Of a stretch of 64,000 nt of DNA, positions 17,868-28,268 are shown one piece after another (positions within the stretch are counted from its first letter, which is position 1; every line of letters starts with the position of its first letter). The stretch comes from Prochlorococcus sp. AG-436-C05. GTDB lineage: Bacteria; Cyanobacteriota; Cyanobacteriia; PCC-6307; Cyanobiaceae. The notes beneath the pieces are model-generated. The model made no database searches. It had not been told where the DNA came from and saw nothing but the letters and a program-made list of their open reading frames with translations. A program made the position numbers and the translations under genes. The DNA lies in assembly GCA_003209795.1 (NCBI GenBank), contig QCPB01000001.1:62001-126000 (forward strand). Reading direction: 5' to 3'.

Positions 17868-19772
17868 TTAATTTTTTGAATCAAGCAATTCTGAAATCAA
17901 TTCGGCACTATTATTTTGTAAATTAATGATCTGTTCTTGATCTAATCCACCTACGGATAATTTAGCCATATCGTAAACATTATTAGCAATTTTAGATGCT
18001 AATTGATTTTGAATAGGATCTTTTTTATCAAGAATTATTTTATTGCCTGTAATTTTATTAAGTCCAACAATAAGTGGGTGTTCTTTATTAATTAAAAGGA
18101 CATGATATTCAGGTAAACCAGGAATCTTTTGTTCCATGTAAGCTCCCATATCATTAATTCTTCTCATTTGTTCTGGAAGCAAGATCATTGCAGGAGGAGC
18201 ATCTTTACTAGTTAGAGATTGAACTTTAACTGTTACTTTTTCATTGTTAAGAGCATTAACTATCGTATCTCTAAGATTATCTGTATTAGATTTACCATCC
18301 TTATCTACTATTTCATTAGATTCCTTATCTTCTAATTCATTAATTTCTGAATCAACTCTTTGAAATTGATAATTTTCGTTTTTACTTTCTAACCATGGAA
18401 GAAATTGTGCATCAATTAAGGGGTCTGATTTAATAACTTCTTTGTCATCAGATATACAGATATTTAAGGCACTCGACTGAGCAATCAAATCTGAACAATA
18501 AATAATTTTATTAGTATCTTTTATATTATTTCGTACTTTATAATTTGCAAGAGTTGTGAAATACTTATCATTAGATTTAATAAGGGTTTTATTTTCAATA
18601 TCCTTGCTAACTTCTTTTTCTGAATTGAAAATTGTTTCAAAAATTATACTGTTTTCGACTAAATCAGCAAATTTCTCATCTTCGATAGCACCAATTTTAA
18701 TAAAGGCAGAGATTGAATCCCATATTTCTGCATAAAACTCTGGAGAATTTTTTATCAAATCCTTCAATTTATTAGCAATTTTCTTGGAGATAAATGAAGA
18801 TATTGACCTCACTTTTCTATCTGTTTGCAATGCACTTCTACTTACATTTAATGGAATATCTGTTGAATCAATAACTCCTCTAAGGGGCAAAAGGTACCTT
18901 GGTACAATCTCTTTAATTGAATCGCTGACAAAGACTTGATTGCAAAAGAGCTTTATTTCTCCCTTTTCCCAGTCAGCTCTACCAGTTAACTTAGGAAAAT
19001 ACAAAATACCTTGTATATCATATGGATAATCTGTATTTAAATGAATCCATAAAAGTGGATCTCCCTGAAAGGGGTAAAGATATTTATATAACTCGATATA
19101 GTCTTCATCTTTTAATTCACTTGGTTGTTTTCTCCAAGGGGGATTTTTCTTATTAATTGTCTCGCCTTCTAACAAGACATCTATTGGCATAAAGTCACAA
19201 TATTTCTTTATTAATGATTTAATTCTTTCAGGCTCAATAAATTCTTTTTCTTCTTCAAGTAAGTGCAGTATTACATCTGTGCCAACAGCCTCTCTTTCTG
19301 ATTCCTCTAATGTGAAATTTGGGGATCCATCACAGGTCCATTTAAATGCTTTTGATTCCGCAATGGCAGATTTAGTTAATATATCGACTCTTTCTGCAAC
19401 CATGAAACTTGAATAAAATCCAAGTCCAAAATGACCAATAAATTCATCATTATCTTTTTTATATTTTGTTAAAAATTCTTCTGCGCTTGAAAATGCTACT
19501 TGATTTATATACTTTTTAATTTCTTCATCATTCATTCCAATACCATTGTCAGATATTGTTAAAGTATTTTTCTCACGGTCAATAGTTATTTTTACTTGAG
19601 CTTCATCAGTATTCTCACAATCGCCCGCCATCGATGCCATTCTTCGTTTACTTATTGCGTCAACACCGTTACTAACAAGTTCTCTTACAAAGATTTCATG
19701 GTCAGAATATACTGCCTTCTTTATAATTGGGAAAATATTTTCGGTATTAATACGGATTTCGCCTTTTTCCAT
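17868..19772 (-). CDS. htpG: Chaperone HtpG (bacterial Hsp90)
   Basis: ATP-dependent Hsp90 chaperone. 634 aa with the GHKL ATPase domain at the N-terminus: [25 protein letters not shown] and the lid/ATP loop [17 protein letters not shown]; the middle domain carries FCNQVFVSD and [22 protein letters not shown] with the catalytic arginine region; the dimerisation domain follows. In cyanobacteria HtpG assists stress tolerance and tetrapyrrole/phycobilisome proteins. Its upstream spacer holds a palindrome TATTGT-CCGA-ACAATA (19838-19853). Confidence 0.96.
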   Translation of the reverse strand: MEKGEIRINTENIFPIIKKAVYSDHEIFVRELVSNGVDAISKRRMASMAGDCENTDEAQVKITIDREKNTLTISDNGIGMNDEEIKKYINQVAFSSAEEFLTKYKKDNDEFIGHFGLGFYSSFMVAERVDILTKSAIAESKAFKWTCDGSPNFTLEESEREAVGTDVILHLLEEEKEFIEPERIKSLIKKYCDFMPIDVLLEGETINKKNPPWRKQPSELKDEDYIELYKYLYPFQGDPLLWIHLNTDYPYDIQGILYFPKLTGRADWEKGEIKLFCNQVFVSDSIKEIVPRYLLPLRGVIDSTDIPLNVSRSALQTDRKVRSISSFISKKIANKLKDLIKNSPEFYAEIWDSISAFIKIGAIEDEKFADLVENSIIFETIFNSEKEVSKDIENKTLIKSNDKYFTTLANYKVRNNIKDTNKIIYCSDLIAQSSALNICISDDKEVIKSDPLIDAQFLPWLESKNENYQFQRVDSEINELEDKESNEIVDKDGKSNTDNLRDTIVNALNNEKVTVKVQSLTSKDAPPAMILLPEQMRRINDMGAYMEQKIPGLPEYHVLLINKEHPLIVGLNKITGNKIILDKKDPIQNQLASKIANNVYDMAKLSVGGLDQEQIINLQNNSAELISELLDSKN

Positions 19773-19902
19773 TTAAAAAAAAATTAAACATCTAAATTTT
19801 ATTTCCTACAAACTAGTTAATCAAGTTTAATTAGGAGTATTGTCCGAACAATAATATTTGCTAAAAATTAATTTAATATTGAATTGTTATTGAGAAATGA
19901 TT

Positions 19903-21054
19903 TTATATGACCCATTTAATCTCAGTACAATTATTTTCTTTCATTATTTGATTAGCTTTAGTCAAGTCATTGCATGGATTTAAATGTAAAATGGCGATAT
20001 TTCCTGATTTCTGTTGTTCTTTTTGCTCATTCACACCTTTTTCCAACAAACAGAAATCTTTAAACAATAGTAAAACCTTTTTCTTATCTGTAGTTTCTTC
20101 CTTAATTAAATTTCTTAAATTATCTATTGATATTGTGAACCCAATTCCATTTAAAATTTTCTCATTTGGATTAAAGTATCTTACTAGTTCATCATATCTT
20201 CCACCTTTTGCTATGACGGTTTTATTATTATCGCTATCGCCTATAAGTTGAAAAACTATTCCTTCATATAAATTCAAATGGGGCTGGAATGTTGGGTCAA
20301 GTTGTAATTTGACTCCATATTTATTAGATATTTTTGATAATGTTTCAAATAGAAAATGTACTTCATCTAAAGTTTGACTAGTTCCATATATACTTCTCAT
20401 TTTTTTTATGACTTTATTTGGTTCTCCTCGTGTGAATAATAAATCTTTTAAAATAGATTTATCACCTTCATCAATTTCTAATTTTGATAATTTATCTTGA
20501 TCAAAGTTAACCATACTTTTTTTAATATCTTCAAAATTATTATTTTTATATTTATCTAATATTAAATCCATGATTTTTGTAGTACTAACTAGTAGACATA
20601 AATTACAATTATCCTTCAAATTAATATTATCTATAGCATCAAATAATATATTAATAACTTCAATCTCTGGGTATTTTGTTTCGTATCCAATCAATTCAAT
20701 TCCACTCTGAAGTTTCTCCTTAAATTTAAAAGAATTTTTTATATTTTGTTTTTTTTCAAAAACTATCCCATTATTAAATAATCTAATAGGTCTTTTCTTA
20801 TTTACTAATCTAGTAGATGTCAATTTAACTATAGATGTAGTCATCTCCGGCCTAAGGCATAATGAATTATTACTTACAATTCCTATAACCTCATTTTCTT
20901 GGATTACACCTCGACCTTTAATTGTCTCTAAAGTATTTATAAATGAAGGGGAAACTTCTTCATATCCCCATAATTTATAAATTTTATTTAAATTATTTAT
21001 GATAGTAGAATTATTTTTTACATCTACTAAATTAAATTCCTTTATATCAGTCAT
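19903..21054 (-). CDS. hisZ: ATP phosphoribosyltransferase regulatory subunit
   Basis: 383 aa, a histidyl-tRNA synthetase-like paralogue that activates the short-form HisG in the first step of histidine biosynthesis. The class II fold is seen in KLWGYEEVSPSFINTLETIKG, LRPEMTTSIVKLTSTRL (motif 2-like) and GGRYDELVRYFNPNEKILNGIGFTISIDNL (motif 3-like). It lacks the anticodon-binding domain and the HisRS-specific catalytic motifs, which argues against a real tRNA synthetase. Located 19 bp downstream of the inositol-phosphatase gene. Confidence 0.86.
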   Translation of the reverse strand: MTDIKEFNLVDVKNNSTIINNLNKIYKLWGYEEVSPSFINTLETIKGRGVIQENEVIGIVSNNSLCLRPEMTTSIVKLTSTRLVNKKRPIRLFNNGIVFEKKQNIKNSFKFKEKLQSGIELIGYETKYPEIEVINILFDAIDNINLKDNCNLCLLVSTTKIMDLILDKYKNNNFEDIKKSMVNFDQDKLSKLEIDEGDKSILKDLLFTRGEPNKVIKKMRSIYGTSQTLDEVHFLFETLSKISNKYGVKLQLDPTFQPHLNLYEGIVFQLIGDSDNNKTVIAKGGRYDELVRYFNPNEKILNGIGFTISIDNLRNLIKEETTDKKKVLLLFKDFCLLEKGVNEQKEQQKSGNIAILHLNPCNDLTKANQIMKENNCTEIKWVI

Positions 21055-21073
21055 TATTTATATTTAATAGTTA

Positions 21074-21922
21074 TTAAGTATAAAGATTTTCTTTAAAGGG
21101 AGAAACATTATTTAGTTCCTTTCTTAATTCTTCCTCAAGAGTAGGTGAACATGCAAGAATTCTTCCAGAACTTAAATTAAATTCACCTGATGGATAATTT
21201 GAAACAAGTCCACCTGCTTCTTTTACAATAATAGCACCGGCTGCTAAGTCCCATACTTCTAATCCTCTTTCCCAGTATCCATCGACCTTCCCTGCTGCAA
21301 CAAATGCCAGATCAACGGCAGCTGCTCCTCCTCTTCTAACTCCTCTCGTCTTATGAGTTAAATAGCAAAATTCAGCATAATTATTATCTTCTGTCTCAAA
21401 CCTGTCATAAGAAAAACCAGTTACAAGTAAACTATCAGAGAGGTTAACAGGATTAGATACTTTAAGTTTATTATCATTGCAGAAGGATCCTCCACCAATA
21501 AATGCTGAATATAGTTCATTTAGATATGGTACTGATATTGCCCCTAAAATGGGTATGTTTTTAAATACAAGTCCTATAGAAGTCCCAAAAAAAGGATATC
21601 CGTGGGAATAATTAGTTGTACCGTCTAGTGGGTCGATACACCATGTTAAATCTGAAGATTTATTTAATTTCCCTGACTCCTCCGCATTTATAGATATATC
21701 TGGTGTTTTCTCTGTTAAATATTCCTTTATTTTGTTTTCAACCTCCAAATCTACGTTGGTAACAAGATCACCTTTTCTACCTTTAGATGATATTGTTTGA
21801 ATTTTATTGTAATTATCCTTAAGGATTTCGTTTCCAATCAAAGCCGATTTTTTGGCAATTTCCAATGTCTCTAATAAATTTATACTCTTTGTTAATTCTT
21901 GTATTTGATTAAGGTTAAACAT
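21074..21922 (-). CDS. Inositol monophosphatase family protein
   Basis: A 282-aa Mg2+/Li+-sensitive phosphatase fold protein. Metal-binding motifs are visible: NAEESG, the central WCIDPLDGTTNYSHGYPFFGTSIGLV (DPxDGTxN), and WERGLEVWDLAAGAIIVKEAGG (WDxAAG). Substrates in this superfamily include inositol phosphates, histidinol phosphate and PAP. Its placement just upstream of hisZ makes histidinol-phosphate phosphatase worth considering, but that is inference from context only. Confidence 0.88.
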   Translation of the reverse strand: MFNLNQIQELTKSINLLETLEIAKKSALIGNEILKDNYNKIQTISSKGRKGDLVTNVDLEVENKIKEYLTEKTPDISINAEESGKLNKSSDLTWCIDPLDGTTNYSHGYPFFGTSIGLVFKNIPILGAISVPYLNELYSAFIGGGSFCNDNKLKVSNPVNLSDSLLVTGFSYDRFETEDNNYAEFCYLTHKTRGVRRGGAAAVDLAFVAAGKVDGYWERGLEVWDLAAGAIIVKEAGGLVSNYPSGEFNLSSGRILACSPTLEEELRKELNNVSPFKENLYT

Positions 21923-21927
21923 TTTTT

Positions 21928-22302
21928 TTAATCTTCTTCAAATTCCCAAGGAGGAGCAATTCTTGTATTCCCCTTTCCAAAATATTGTCCAAATTGTAAT
22001 TCATAAACTTCATCATAGTATGTCGTTTCAACAACAAGATCCTCAGTAGCTTTGGCCACACAAAGAAGAGCATAACCCTTATCTTTAAGGGCTTGAGATA
22101 CCCCCATAGCCTCGGGTTGTTCTAATTTTCCTGAAATTATTTTGACAGCACAACTTGTACAGCAACCATTCCTACATGAGAATGGTAAATTAAATCCTTT
22201 TTTTTCAAATTCTTTTAGAATATATTCTTCACTATTAACCTCTTCCTGGTATTCCTTACCAGTTTCCTTGTTTTTAATTGTGACTTTGAAAGTCTTATTC
22301 AA
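21928..22302 (-). CDS. Plant-type [2Fe-2S] ferredoxin
   Basis: Soluble one-electron carrier, 124 aa. Cluster ligands fit C-x4-C-x2-C...C: C43, C48 and C51 in FSCRNGCCTSCAVKI and C81 in ALLCVAKATEDL. The protein is longer than the about 97-aa photosynthetic PetF, with a C-terminal tail ELQFGQYFGKGNTRIAPPWEFEED, so it may serve a dedicated partner rather than photosystem I bulk electron flow. First gene in the ferredoxin-IMPase-hisZ leftward series. Confidence 0.92.
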   Translation of the reverse strand: MNKTFKVTIKNKETGKEYQEEVNSEEYILKEFEKKGFNLPFSCRNGCCTSCAVKIISGKLEQPEAMGVSQALKDKGYALLCVAKATEDLVVETTYYDEVYELQFGQYFGKGNTRIAPPWEFEED

Positions 22303-22350
22303 GTAACTTACCTCGAACAGTGGTTAATAAAAGGTAAAATGTGATTCTAT

Positions 22351-22437
22351 GGAGAGGTGGCCGAGTGGTTGAAGGCGCAGCACTGGAAATGCTGTATAGG
22401 GGCAACTTTATCGAGGGTTCGAATCCCTCTCTCTCCG
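22351..22437 (+). tRNA. tRNA-Ser (GGA anticodon)
   Basis: An 87-nt class II tRNA with the long variable arm. Acceptor GGAGAGG pairs with TCTCTCC, the anticodon stem CAGCA/TGCTG encloses the loop CTGGAAA (anticodon GGA), the variable arm follows around TATAGGGGCAACTTTATC, and the T arm is GAGGG-TTCGAAT-CCCTC. The CCA end is not encoded. It reads serine UCC/UCU codons. Confidence 0.97.
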
Positions 22438-22659
22438 TTCTATCTTAATAGATTGCGGTTATGAGTAACAATATATAATTTATAATTAAATTTATTATTT
22501 TGCTAAAAGTAAAAATAAATTGGTAATTAGTTATAAATTAACTTATTTACTTAAATATTCTTGAAATTATTTCATTTTTACTATTATATGAAGATATCAA
22601 AGATAAAACATTGATTAAATTATTAGTAATTGTTTGCTAATAGTTAACAATTTAAAATC

Positions 22660-24657
22660 ATGGGGAAAATAGTTGGAATCGATTTGGGTACTACTAACTC
22701 CGTTGTTGGAGTTATAGAAGCTGGACGTCCAATTATAATTGCAAATTCAGAAGGAAATAGAACTACTCCTTCAATCGTAGGTTTTACAAAAGATACAGAA
22801 ATAATTATTGGTGATCAAGCAAGAAGACAACTAGTCTTGAATCCTAAAAATACATTTTATAACTTAAAAAGATTTATTGGTTGCGACTGGGATGAACTAG
22901 ATGAGACTAGCATTTCTGTTCCTTACAATGTAAAAGCAAATGATAATGGAAGCGTTAGAGTTTTAAGTCCTTTCACAAAAAGAGAGTATGCACCAGAAGA
23001 GTTAGTTAGTTCAATAATACGTAAATTAATTAATGATGCTGAAACCTATCTTGGCGATACAGTTGAATCAGCAGTTATTACTGTTCCCGCATACTTTAAC
23101 GATGCACAGAGACAGGCTACTAAGGATTCAGCCATATTAGCCGGAATTAAAGTAGATAGAATTTTAAATGAACCTACTGCAGCAGCTCTTGCTTATGGAT
23201 TTGAAAAAAGTTCCTCTAATAATGTATTAGTTTTTGACTTAGGCGGAGGTACATTTGATGTTTCTTTATTAAAAATATCTAATGGAGTTTTCGACGTTAA
23301 AGCAACATGCGGTGATACACAGCTTGGTGGTAATAATTTTGATTCTAAAATAGTCGATTGGCTAGCGGAAAGTTTCATAAAAAAATATAAAATTGACCTA
23401 AGAAGAGATAGACAAGCTCTCCAGAGGCTAACTGAAGCTGCTGAAAAAGCTAAATGTGAATTATCTGGGTTACAAAAAACTAAAATATCCTTACCATTTA
23501 TTACTACTAATGAAGATGGGCCATTACACATTGAAGAGACTTTAGATCGGAAATTGTTTGAATCATTATCTCAGGATCTATTAGATAGATTATTAGAACC
23601 TGTTCAGATAGCATTAGATGACTCTGGATGGGATCCAAATGACATTGATGAGGTTGTTCTCGTTGGAGGAAGCACAAGAATACCAATGGTACAACAATTA
23701 GTTAAAACTCTAGTGCCTAATGATCCATGCCAATCCGTTAATCCTGATGAAGTTGTCGCAATTGGTGCTTCTATACAGTCAGGAATAATTAGTGGAGATT
23801 TACGTGATTTACTTCTAAATGATGTTACTCCTTTATCTTTAGGTCTTGAAACAATTGGTGGTCTAATGAAAGTTCTTATTCCTCGTAATACTCCAATACC
23901 AGTAAGACAATCTGACGTTTTTAGCACCTCAGAATCTAATCAATCCTCAGTTGTCGTTCAAGTTAGACAGGGAGAAAGACCATTAGCTTCTGAAAATAAG
24001 TCACTAGGAAAATTCAGATTATCTGGGATACCTCCTGCACCAAGAGGAATTCCACAAGTTCAAGTAGCATTTGATATTGATGCAAATGGACTTTTAGAAG
24101 TTAGTGCCACAGATAGAACAACAGGAAGAAAACAAACAGTTTCAATTTCAGGAGGTTCAAATTTAAACGAGCAAGAAATTAATTCAATAATCGATGAAGC
24201 GAAATCTAAAGCTAATGAAGACAGAATGAAAAGATCAGTTATTGATAGAAAAAATAAAGCTCTAACACTTATTGCTCAAGCGGAAAAACGTTTAAGAGAT
24301 GCCTCCTTAGAATTTGGACCCTATGAAGCAGAAAGGCAACAAAGAGCTGTTGAGGTTGCTATACAGGATGTTGAAGAATATATAGATGATGAAGATCCAC
24401 AAGAATTAGAGATTTCAGTCAGCTCTCTTCAAGAAGCATTATTTGGTTTAAATAGGAAATTTGCAGCAGAAAAGAGATTTGAAAGTAATCCTTTACAAGG
24501 CATTAAAAATACATTTGGATCAATAAAAGATGAATTATTTTCAGATGATTATTGGGATGAGGATCCTTGGGATAATGAAATGAATAGTAATTATAGAAAT
24601 TCAAGGTATCGTAATTCTAGGGATGATGATCCATGGGACAATGACTACTTCCTCTAA
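22660..24657 (+). CDS. dnaK1: DnaK-type Hsp70 chaperone (DnaK1-like)
   Basis: 665-aa ATP-dependent chaperone. The ATPase domain begins with GIDLGTTNSVVGV and has NEPTAAALAYGF and VFDLGGGTFDVSLL; the substrate-binding domain follows NDVTPLSLGLETIGG. The C-terminal tail is unusual: it lacks the EEVD-like or EED end of canonical DnaK and instead has acidic, tryptophan-rich repeats (DEDPWDNE, YRNSRYRNSR, DDDPWDND). Cyanobacteria encode several DnaKs; this tail and the adjacent J protein suggest the DnaK1 type. The last 17 bases overlap the DnaJ-like gene. Confidence 0.93.
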   Translation: MGKIVGIDLGTTNSVVGVIEAGRPIIIANSEGNRTTPSIVGFTKDTEIIIGDQARRQLVLNPKNTFYNLKRFIGCDWDELDETSISVPYNVKANDNGSVRVLSPFTKREYAPEELVSSIIRKLINDAETYLGDTVESAVITVPAYFNDAQRQATKDSAILAGIKVDRILNEPTAAALAYGFEKSSSNNVLVFDLGGGTFDVSLLKISNGVFDVKATCGDTQLGGNNFDSKIVDWLAESFIKKYKIDLRRDRQALQRLTEAAEKAKCELSGLQKTKISLPFITTNEDGPLHIEETLDRKLFESLSQDLLDRLLEPVQIALDDSGWDPNDIDEVVLVGGSTRIPMVQQLVKTLVPNDPCQSVNPDEVVAIGASIQSGIISGDLRDLLLNDVTPLSLGLETIGGLMKVLIPRNTPIPVRQSDVFSTSESNQSSVVVQVRQGERPLASENKSLGKFRLSGIPPAPRGIPQVQVAFDIDANGLLEVSATDRTTGRKQTVSISGGSNLNEQEINSIIDEAKSKANEDRMKRSVIDRKNKALTLIAQAEKRLRDASLEFGPYEAERQQRAVEVAIQDVEEYIDDEDPQELEISVSSLQEALFGLNRKFAAEKRFESNPLQGIKNTFGSIKDELFSDDYWDEDPWDNEMNSNYRNSRYRNSRDDDPWDNDYFL

Positions 24658-25564
24658 AAAAGATTATTTATCGATCTTAGGTTTATCTTATGATTTCGAC
24701 GATATTGAACTCAAAAAGGCTTTTCGTAGGGAAGCGAGAAAGTGGCATCCTGATTTAAATAAAAATGATTTAAATGCAGAAGAAAGATTTAAGTTGATAA
24801 ATGAAGCTTATGAATTCTTACGTGAACAAAAAAAAAGAAATGTTTCTTCAGATGAAAATATTCATAGTCAAGATGATATAAATAGTTTCAAAAAAGGATT
24901 TCCTGATTTCCAAGAGTATCTAAACTCCTTATTTGGTTATGAATACAATTCTAATTATGAGCCAACTTCGAATTATCCTTTTAATGATCAATCGAAAGAC
25001 ATAGATTATGAAGAATTTAATAATTATGATTACCCAACTACATCTCCAGATGAACCTCCTCCAGTAAAAATCCATAAAGATATTGAGACAATTATTGAAT
25101 TAACTCCAGAAGAAGCATTATCAGGAGCCTCAATTTTAATAGAACTTGAAGACGAAACTGTTGTTGAAGTAGATACCCCTCCATTTGCGGGAGATGGATG
25201 GAGATTAAGACTTGAAAATATTGCAAGGGGCGGCATGGACCATTATTTACAATTAAAAGTTCAAACAGAAAGTGGACTTAGAATTGATGGGTTACGTGTT
25301 CTTTATAAATTGGAATTGTTTCCTCCTGATGCACTACTTGGATGTGCCGTTGAAGTACCAACACTTGATGGCAATGTAACTCTTCAAGTTCCTCCTAAAT
25401 CATCTACCGGTAGAATGTTGAGATTAAAAGGAAGAGGTTTAGTTTCTGGAGATAATGTAGGAGATCAATATGTAGAAATAATTGTCGTTATCCCAGCAGA
25501 TATTAACGACGAAGAAATTGCTTTATATACAAGATTACAAGAATTATCCCTTTCTGAATCCTAA
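24641..25564 (+). CDS. DnaJ-like co-chaperone without zinc finger
   Basis: 307 aa from ATG 24641 (MTTSSKKDYLSILGL); the track's longer start adds six codons inside dnaK. The J domain has the HPD motif at about residues 36-38 (RKWHPDLNK). There is no CXXCXGXG zinc-finger region; after a Tyr/Asn/Pro-rich linker come two beta-rich substrate-binding domains (TPEEALSGASI, FPPDALLGCAVEVPTLDGNVTLQVPPKSSTGRMLRLKGRGL). This is the type II (CbpA-like) layout. Translational overlap with dnaK1 supports a dedicated partnership. Confidence 0.92.
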   Translation: MTTSSKKDYLSILGLSYDFDDIELKKAFRREARKWHPDLNKNDLNAEERFKLINEAYEFLREQKKRNVSSDENIHSQDDINSFKKGFPDFQEYLNSLFGYEYNSNYEPTSNYPFNDQSKDIDYEEFNNYDYPTTSPDEPPPVKIHKDIETIIELTPEEALSGASILIELEDETVVEVDTPPFAGDGWRLRLENIARGGMDHYLQLKVQTESGLRIDGLRVLYKLELFPPDALLGCAVEVPTLDGNVTLQVPPKSSTGRMLRLKGRGLVSGDNVGDQYVEIIVVIPADINDEEIALYTRLQELSLSES

Positions 25565-25596
25565 TGAATAATATATAATTAAAAAAAATTTTTTTT

Positions 25597-25977
25597 ATGC
25601 AAATTTTTATTCTACTATATAATTCCGGAACAGATAAAGAAGGAATACATTCAATTGAACTTAAAGGTAGAACTATAGTACTTATGTTTGAAGATAAAGA
25701 TGATGCAATTAGATATTGTGGTCTACTAGAAGCTCAAGATTTTCCTTTGCCAACTGTTGAAATGATTAATATTGATGAAATAAGAGATTTTTGTATAAAA
25801 CTAGATTATGAATGCAAATTAGTTGAGAAGAATTTTATTCCAAAAACTCCCGAAGATAGATTATTGATTTCACCTCCACAAAAAAATCTAGAATTAGATG
25901 ATTGGAAGAGTGATAAAAATAATTTAGATAATATTGATTTAAATTCCATTAAGGAAAATCTTGAAAAGTTACTTTAA
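25597..25977 (+). CDS. DUF3110 family protein
   Basis: A 126-aa protein conserved in cyanobacteria and plants. It opens with MQIFILLYNSGTDKEGIHSIELKGRTIVLMFEDKDDAIRYCGLLEAQDFPLPTVEMI, the DUF3110 core, which looks like a small alpha/beta domain, followed by an acidic low-complexity tail. No catalytic motif is seen. The gene is in line with dnaJ and the cyclophilin, a loose protein-folding neighbourhood, but its own role is unknown. Confidence 0.8.
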   Translation: MQIFILLYNSGTDKEGIHSIELKGRTIVLMFEDKDDAIRYCGLLEAQDFPLPTVEMINIDEIRDFCIKLDYECKLVEKNFIPKTPEDRLLISPPQKNLELDDWKSDKNNLDNIDLNSIKENLEKLL

Positions 25978-26010
25978 CGTTTAAAGTATATTGGTGCTAA
26001 AAATTAAAAA

Positions 26011-26448
26011 ATGACCAGAGCTTTATTTGAAACAGAAGTTGGAAATATTAATATTGAATTTTATTCAATAGATGCCCCCAATACTGTTAATAATTTCACA
26101 AAATTGATAAGTGAGGGTTTCTATGACGGCTTAGCATTTCATAGAGTTATTCCGGGATTTATGGCCCAAGGTGGTTGCCCAAATACTCGTGAAGGGGCAT
26201 CAGGAATGCCTGGTACTGGAGGGCCTGGATACAATATAAAATGTGAAATCAATAAAAATAAACATCTAAAAGGTTCACTTTCAATGGCTCATGCAGGTAA
26301 GGACACAGGAGGAAGTCAATTTTTTATAGTTTATGAACCGCAACCACATTTGGATGGAGTTCATACTGTTTTTGGAAAAACAGAAGATATGGATGTTGTT
26401 TTGAAACTGACTAACGGTTCAAGAATATTCAAAGCAACTCTAAATTGA
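26011..26448 (+). CDS. Cyclophilin-type peptidyl-prolyl cis-trans isomerase
   Basis: A cytoplasmic single-domain cyclophilin of 145 aa without signal peptide. The active site is seen in [15 protein letters not shown] (catalytic Arg and Phe region), [36 protein letters not shown]. It catalyses proline isomerisation during folding. It is convergent with ribBA with only 5 bp between stops. Confidence 0.94.
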   Translation: MTRALFETEVGNINIEFYSIDAPNTVNNFTKLISEGFYDGLAFHRVIPGFMAQGGCPNTREGASGMPGTGGPGYNIKCEINKNKHLKGSLSMAHAGKDTGGSQFFIVYEPQPHLDGVHTVFGKTEDMDVVLKLTNGSRIFKATLN

Positions 26449-26453
26449 ATATT

Positions 26454-28178
26454 TTATTTATCAAAGACAATACTAAATGTTTCTTTATCTAAATTAAATT
26501 TTCTAGTAGAAGAGTATAAAATTTCATTATTTATTGAAAATTTTGTATTGATTAATTTGATACTATTTTTAGGATGTAATGCTTGTTCAATATTTTTAGA
26601 TACAATAATACCTATTTTGGAACTTTTTTCGTACTTAGAAAGAAAATGAATAAAAAGCTCAATATTCTTTATCTCAATATCATTTATGTTGGTATCAGTT
26701 CTATTTCTATTATGCAAAATTCTCCAAACTAATCTTGGTCTATTCCAAAAAGCTAATAATCTTGGTGAACTTTCTAAAATAATCTTTATATTAAGATCGG
26801 TACAGAATTTTAAAACTTTATTTTTTATAGGGACTAAATCTATCGATTTATATTCACCGTCAAGGAAAATAGCTATAAAAGGGTCAATGCTTTTAGCATT
26901 AAAATTTTCGTCATCAATCAAATGTCCAAGTTTTGTTTTTTTAACACTTAAATATTCAGCATTATTATCGTTAGGACATATTACTAGTGGGACTCTCTCT
27001 ATTACTTCAATTCCATAACCACCTAATCCAGCTATTTTTCTAGGATTATTAGTTAATAATTTTAATTTTTTTATGCCCAGATCAGTTAATATTTGCGCGC
27101 CTACTCCATAATTTCTTAGATCAGCTGGAAATCCTAATTTTTCATTTGCCTCTACTGTATCTAATCCTCCGTCCTGAAGACTATAGGCTTTTAATTTATT
27201 TATTAGACCTATACCTCTTCCCTCTTGTCTTAAATAAACAACTACGCCCTCTTCTTCTTTTTCTATCCTTGACAAAGCAGCTTCTAGCTGAGGTCTGCAA
27301 TCACAACGCAGAGAACCAAAAGCATCTCCAGTTAGGCATTCAGAATGCATTCTAACTAAGACAGGTTCGCTTAACTTTGTTGACTTTTGTTTTACTAATG
27401 CCACATGTTCTGATCCATCAAGTTCATTGATATATCCATAAGCCTTAAAATTACCAAAAATACTTGGTAGAACAGCATCAGATTTCCTAAATACAAATCT
27501 TTCATTTTGAAACCTATAACTTATTAAATCAGCAATTGATATTAATTTCATTCCCCATTGTTTTGCATAATCTTTTAATTGTGGAAGCCTTGACATGGAA
27601 CCGTCTGGATTTTGAATTTCACATATAACTCCAGCTGGATAAAGACCTGACATTGCTGCAATATCAACAGCTGCTTCAGTATGTCCTGCTCTTTTTAAAA
27701 CACCTCCTTTTTTTGCTCTTAAAGGGAATATATGACCTGGTCTACGTAAGTCTTCTGGTTTTGTATTAGGGTTTATTGCTACTTGTATTGTTTTGGCACG
27801 ATCTTCTGCGGAAATCCCTGTAGTAACATTATTTTCAGGACCTGCATCAATAGAAATAGTAAAGGCAGTTTGATTTTCGTCTGTATTTCTATCAACCATT
27901 AATGGCAAATCAAGAGAATCAAGCTTTTCTCCTTGCATAGCTAAACAGATAAGACCTCGACCTTCTGTTGCCATAAAATTAATTTGTTGCGGAGTTGCAA
28001 ACTGCGCTGCACAAATTAAATCACCTTCGTTTTCTCTTCTTTCATCATCAACGACAATAATACATTCACCATTTCTTATAGCTGCTAATGCATCACTAAT
28101 TGGATCAAATTCTATTTTAAAATTTTCATTTATATCCAAAATTGTTCCATTATTAGATTTGGGACTTGTTTCTTTCAT
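26454..28178 (-). CDS. ribBA: Bifunctional DHBP synthase / GTP cyclohydrolase II
   Basis: Makes both riboflavin precursors. The N-terminal half (about 25-235) is 3,4-dihydroxy-2-butanone-4-phosphate synthase: [11 protein letters not shown] and [15 protein letters not shown]. The second domain (about 240-430) is GTP cyclohydrolase II with zinc ligands in [18 protein letters not shown] and the catalytic [13 protein letters not shown]-terminal extension of about 140 residues (from [16 protein letters not shown]) is not part of either enzyme and has no motif I recognise. Divergent from argC. Confidence 0.96.
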   Translation of the reverse strand: MKETSPKSNNGTILDINENFKIEFDPISDALAAIRNGECIIVVDDERRENEGDLICAAQFATPQQINFMATEGRGLICLAMQGEKLDSLDLPLMVDRNTDENQTAFTISIDAGPENNVTTGISAEDRAKTIQVAINPNTKPEDLRRPGHIFPLRAKKGGVLKRAGHTEAAVDIAAMSGLYPAGVICEIQNPDGSMSRLPQLKDYAKQWGMKLISIADLISYRFQNERFVFRKSDAVLPSIFGNFKAYGYINELDGSEHVALVKQKSTKLSEPVLVRMHSECLTGDAFGSLRCDCRPQLEAALSRIEKEEEGVVVYLRQEGRGIGLINKLKAYSLQDGGLDTVEANEKLGFPADLRNYGVGAQILTDLGIKKLKLLTNNPRKIAGLGGYGIEVIERVPLVICPNDNNAEYLSVKKTKLGHLIDDENFNAKSIDPFIAIFLDGEYKSIDLVPIKNKVLKFCTDLNIKIILESSPRLLAFWNRPRLVWRILHNRNRTDTNINDIEIKNIELFIHFLSKYEKSSKIGIIVSKNIEQALHPKNSIKLINTKFSINNEILYSSTRKFNLDKETFSIVFDK

Positions 28179-28268
28179 TATTCCTAATCAATATAGAAAA
28201 AAAGTGTTTTACTAATTATCTTTTCAACACTTTATAATCCTATCTCAAATTCTGCCAATTAAATAGAA

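Noticed and set aside
22628-22652. AATTGTT-N11-AACAATT inverted repeat just upstream of dnaK1
   Set aside because: Only 7 AT-rich bases per arm and no match to the CIRCE element; too weak to call an operator.
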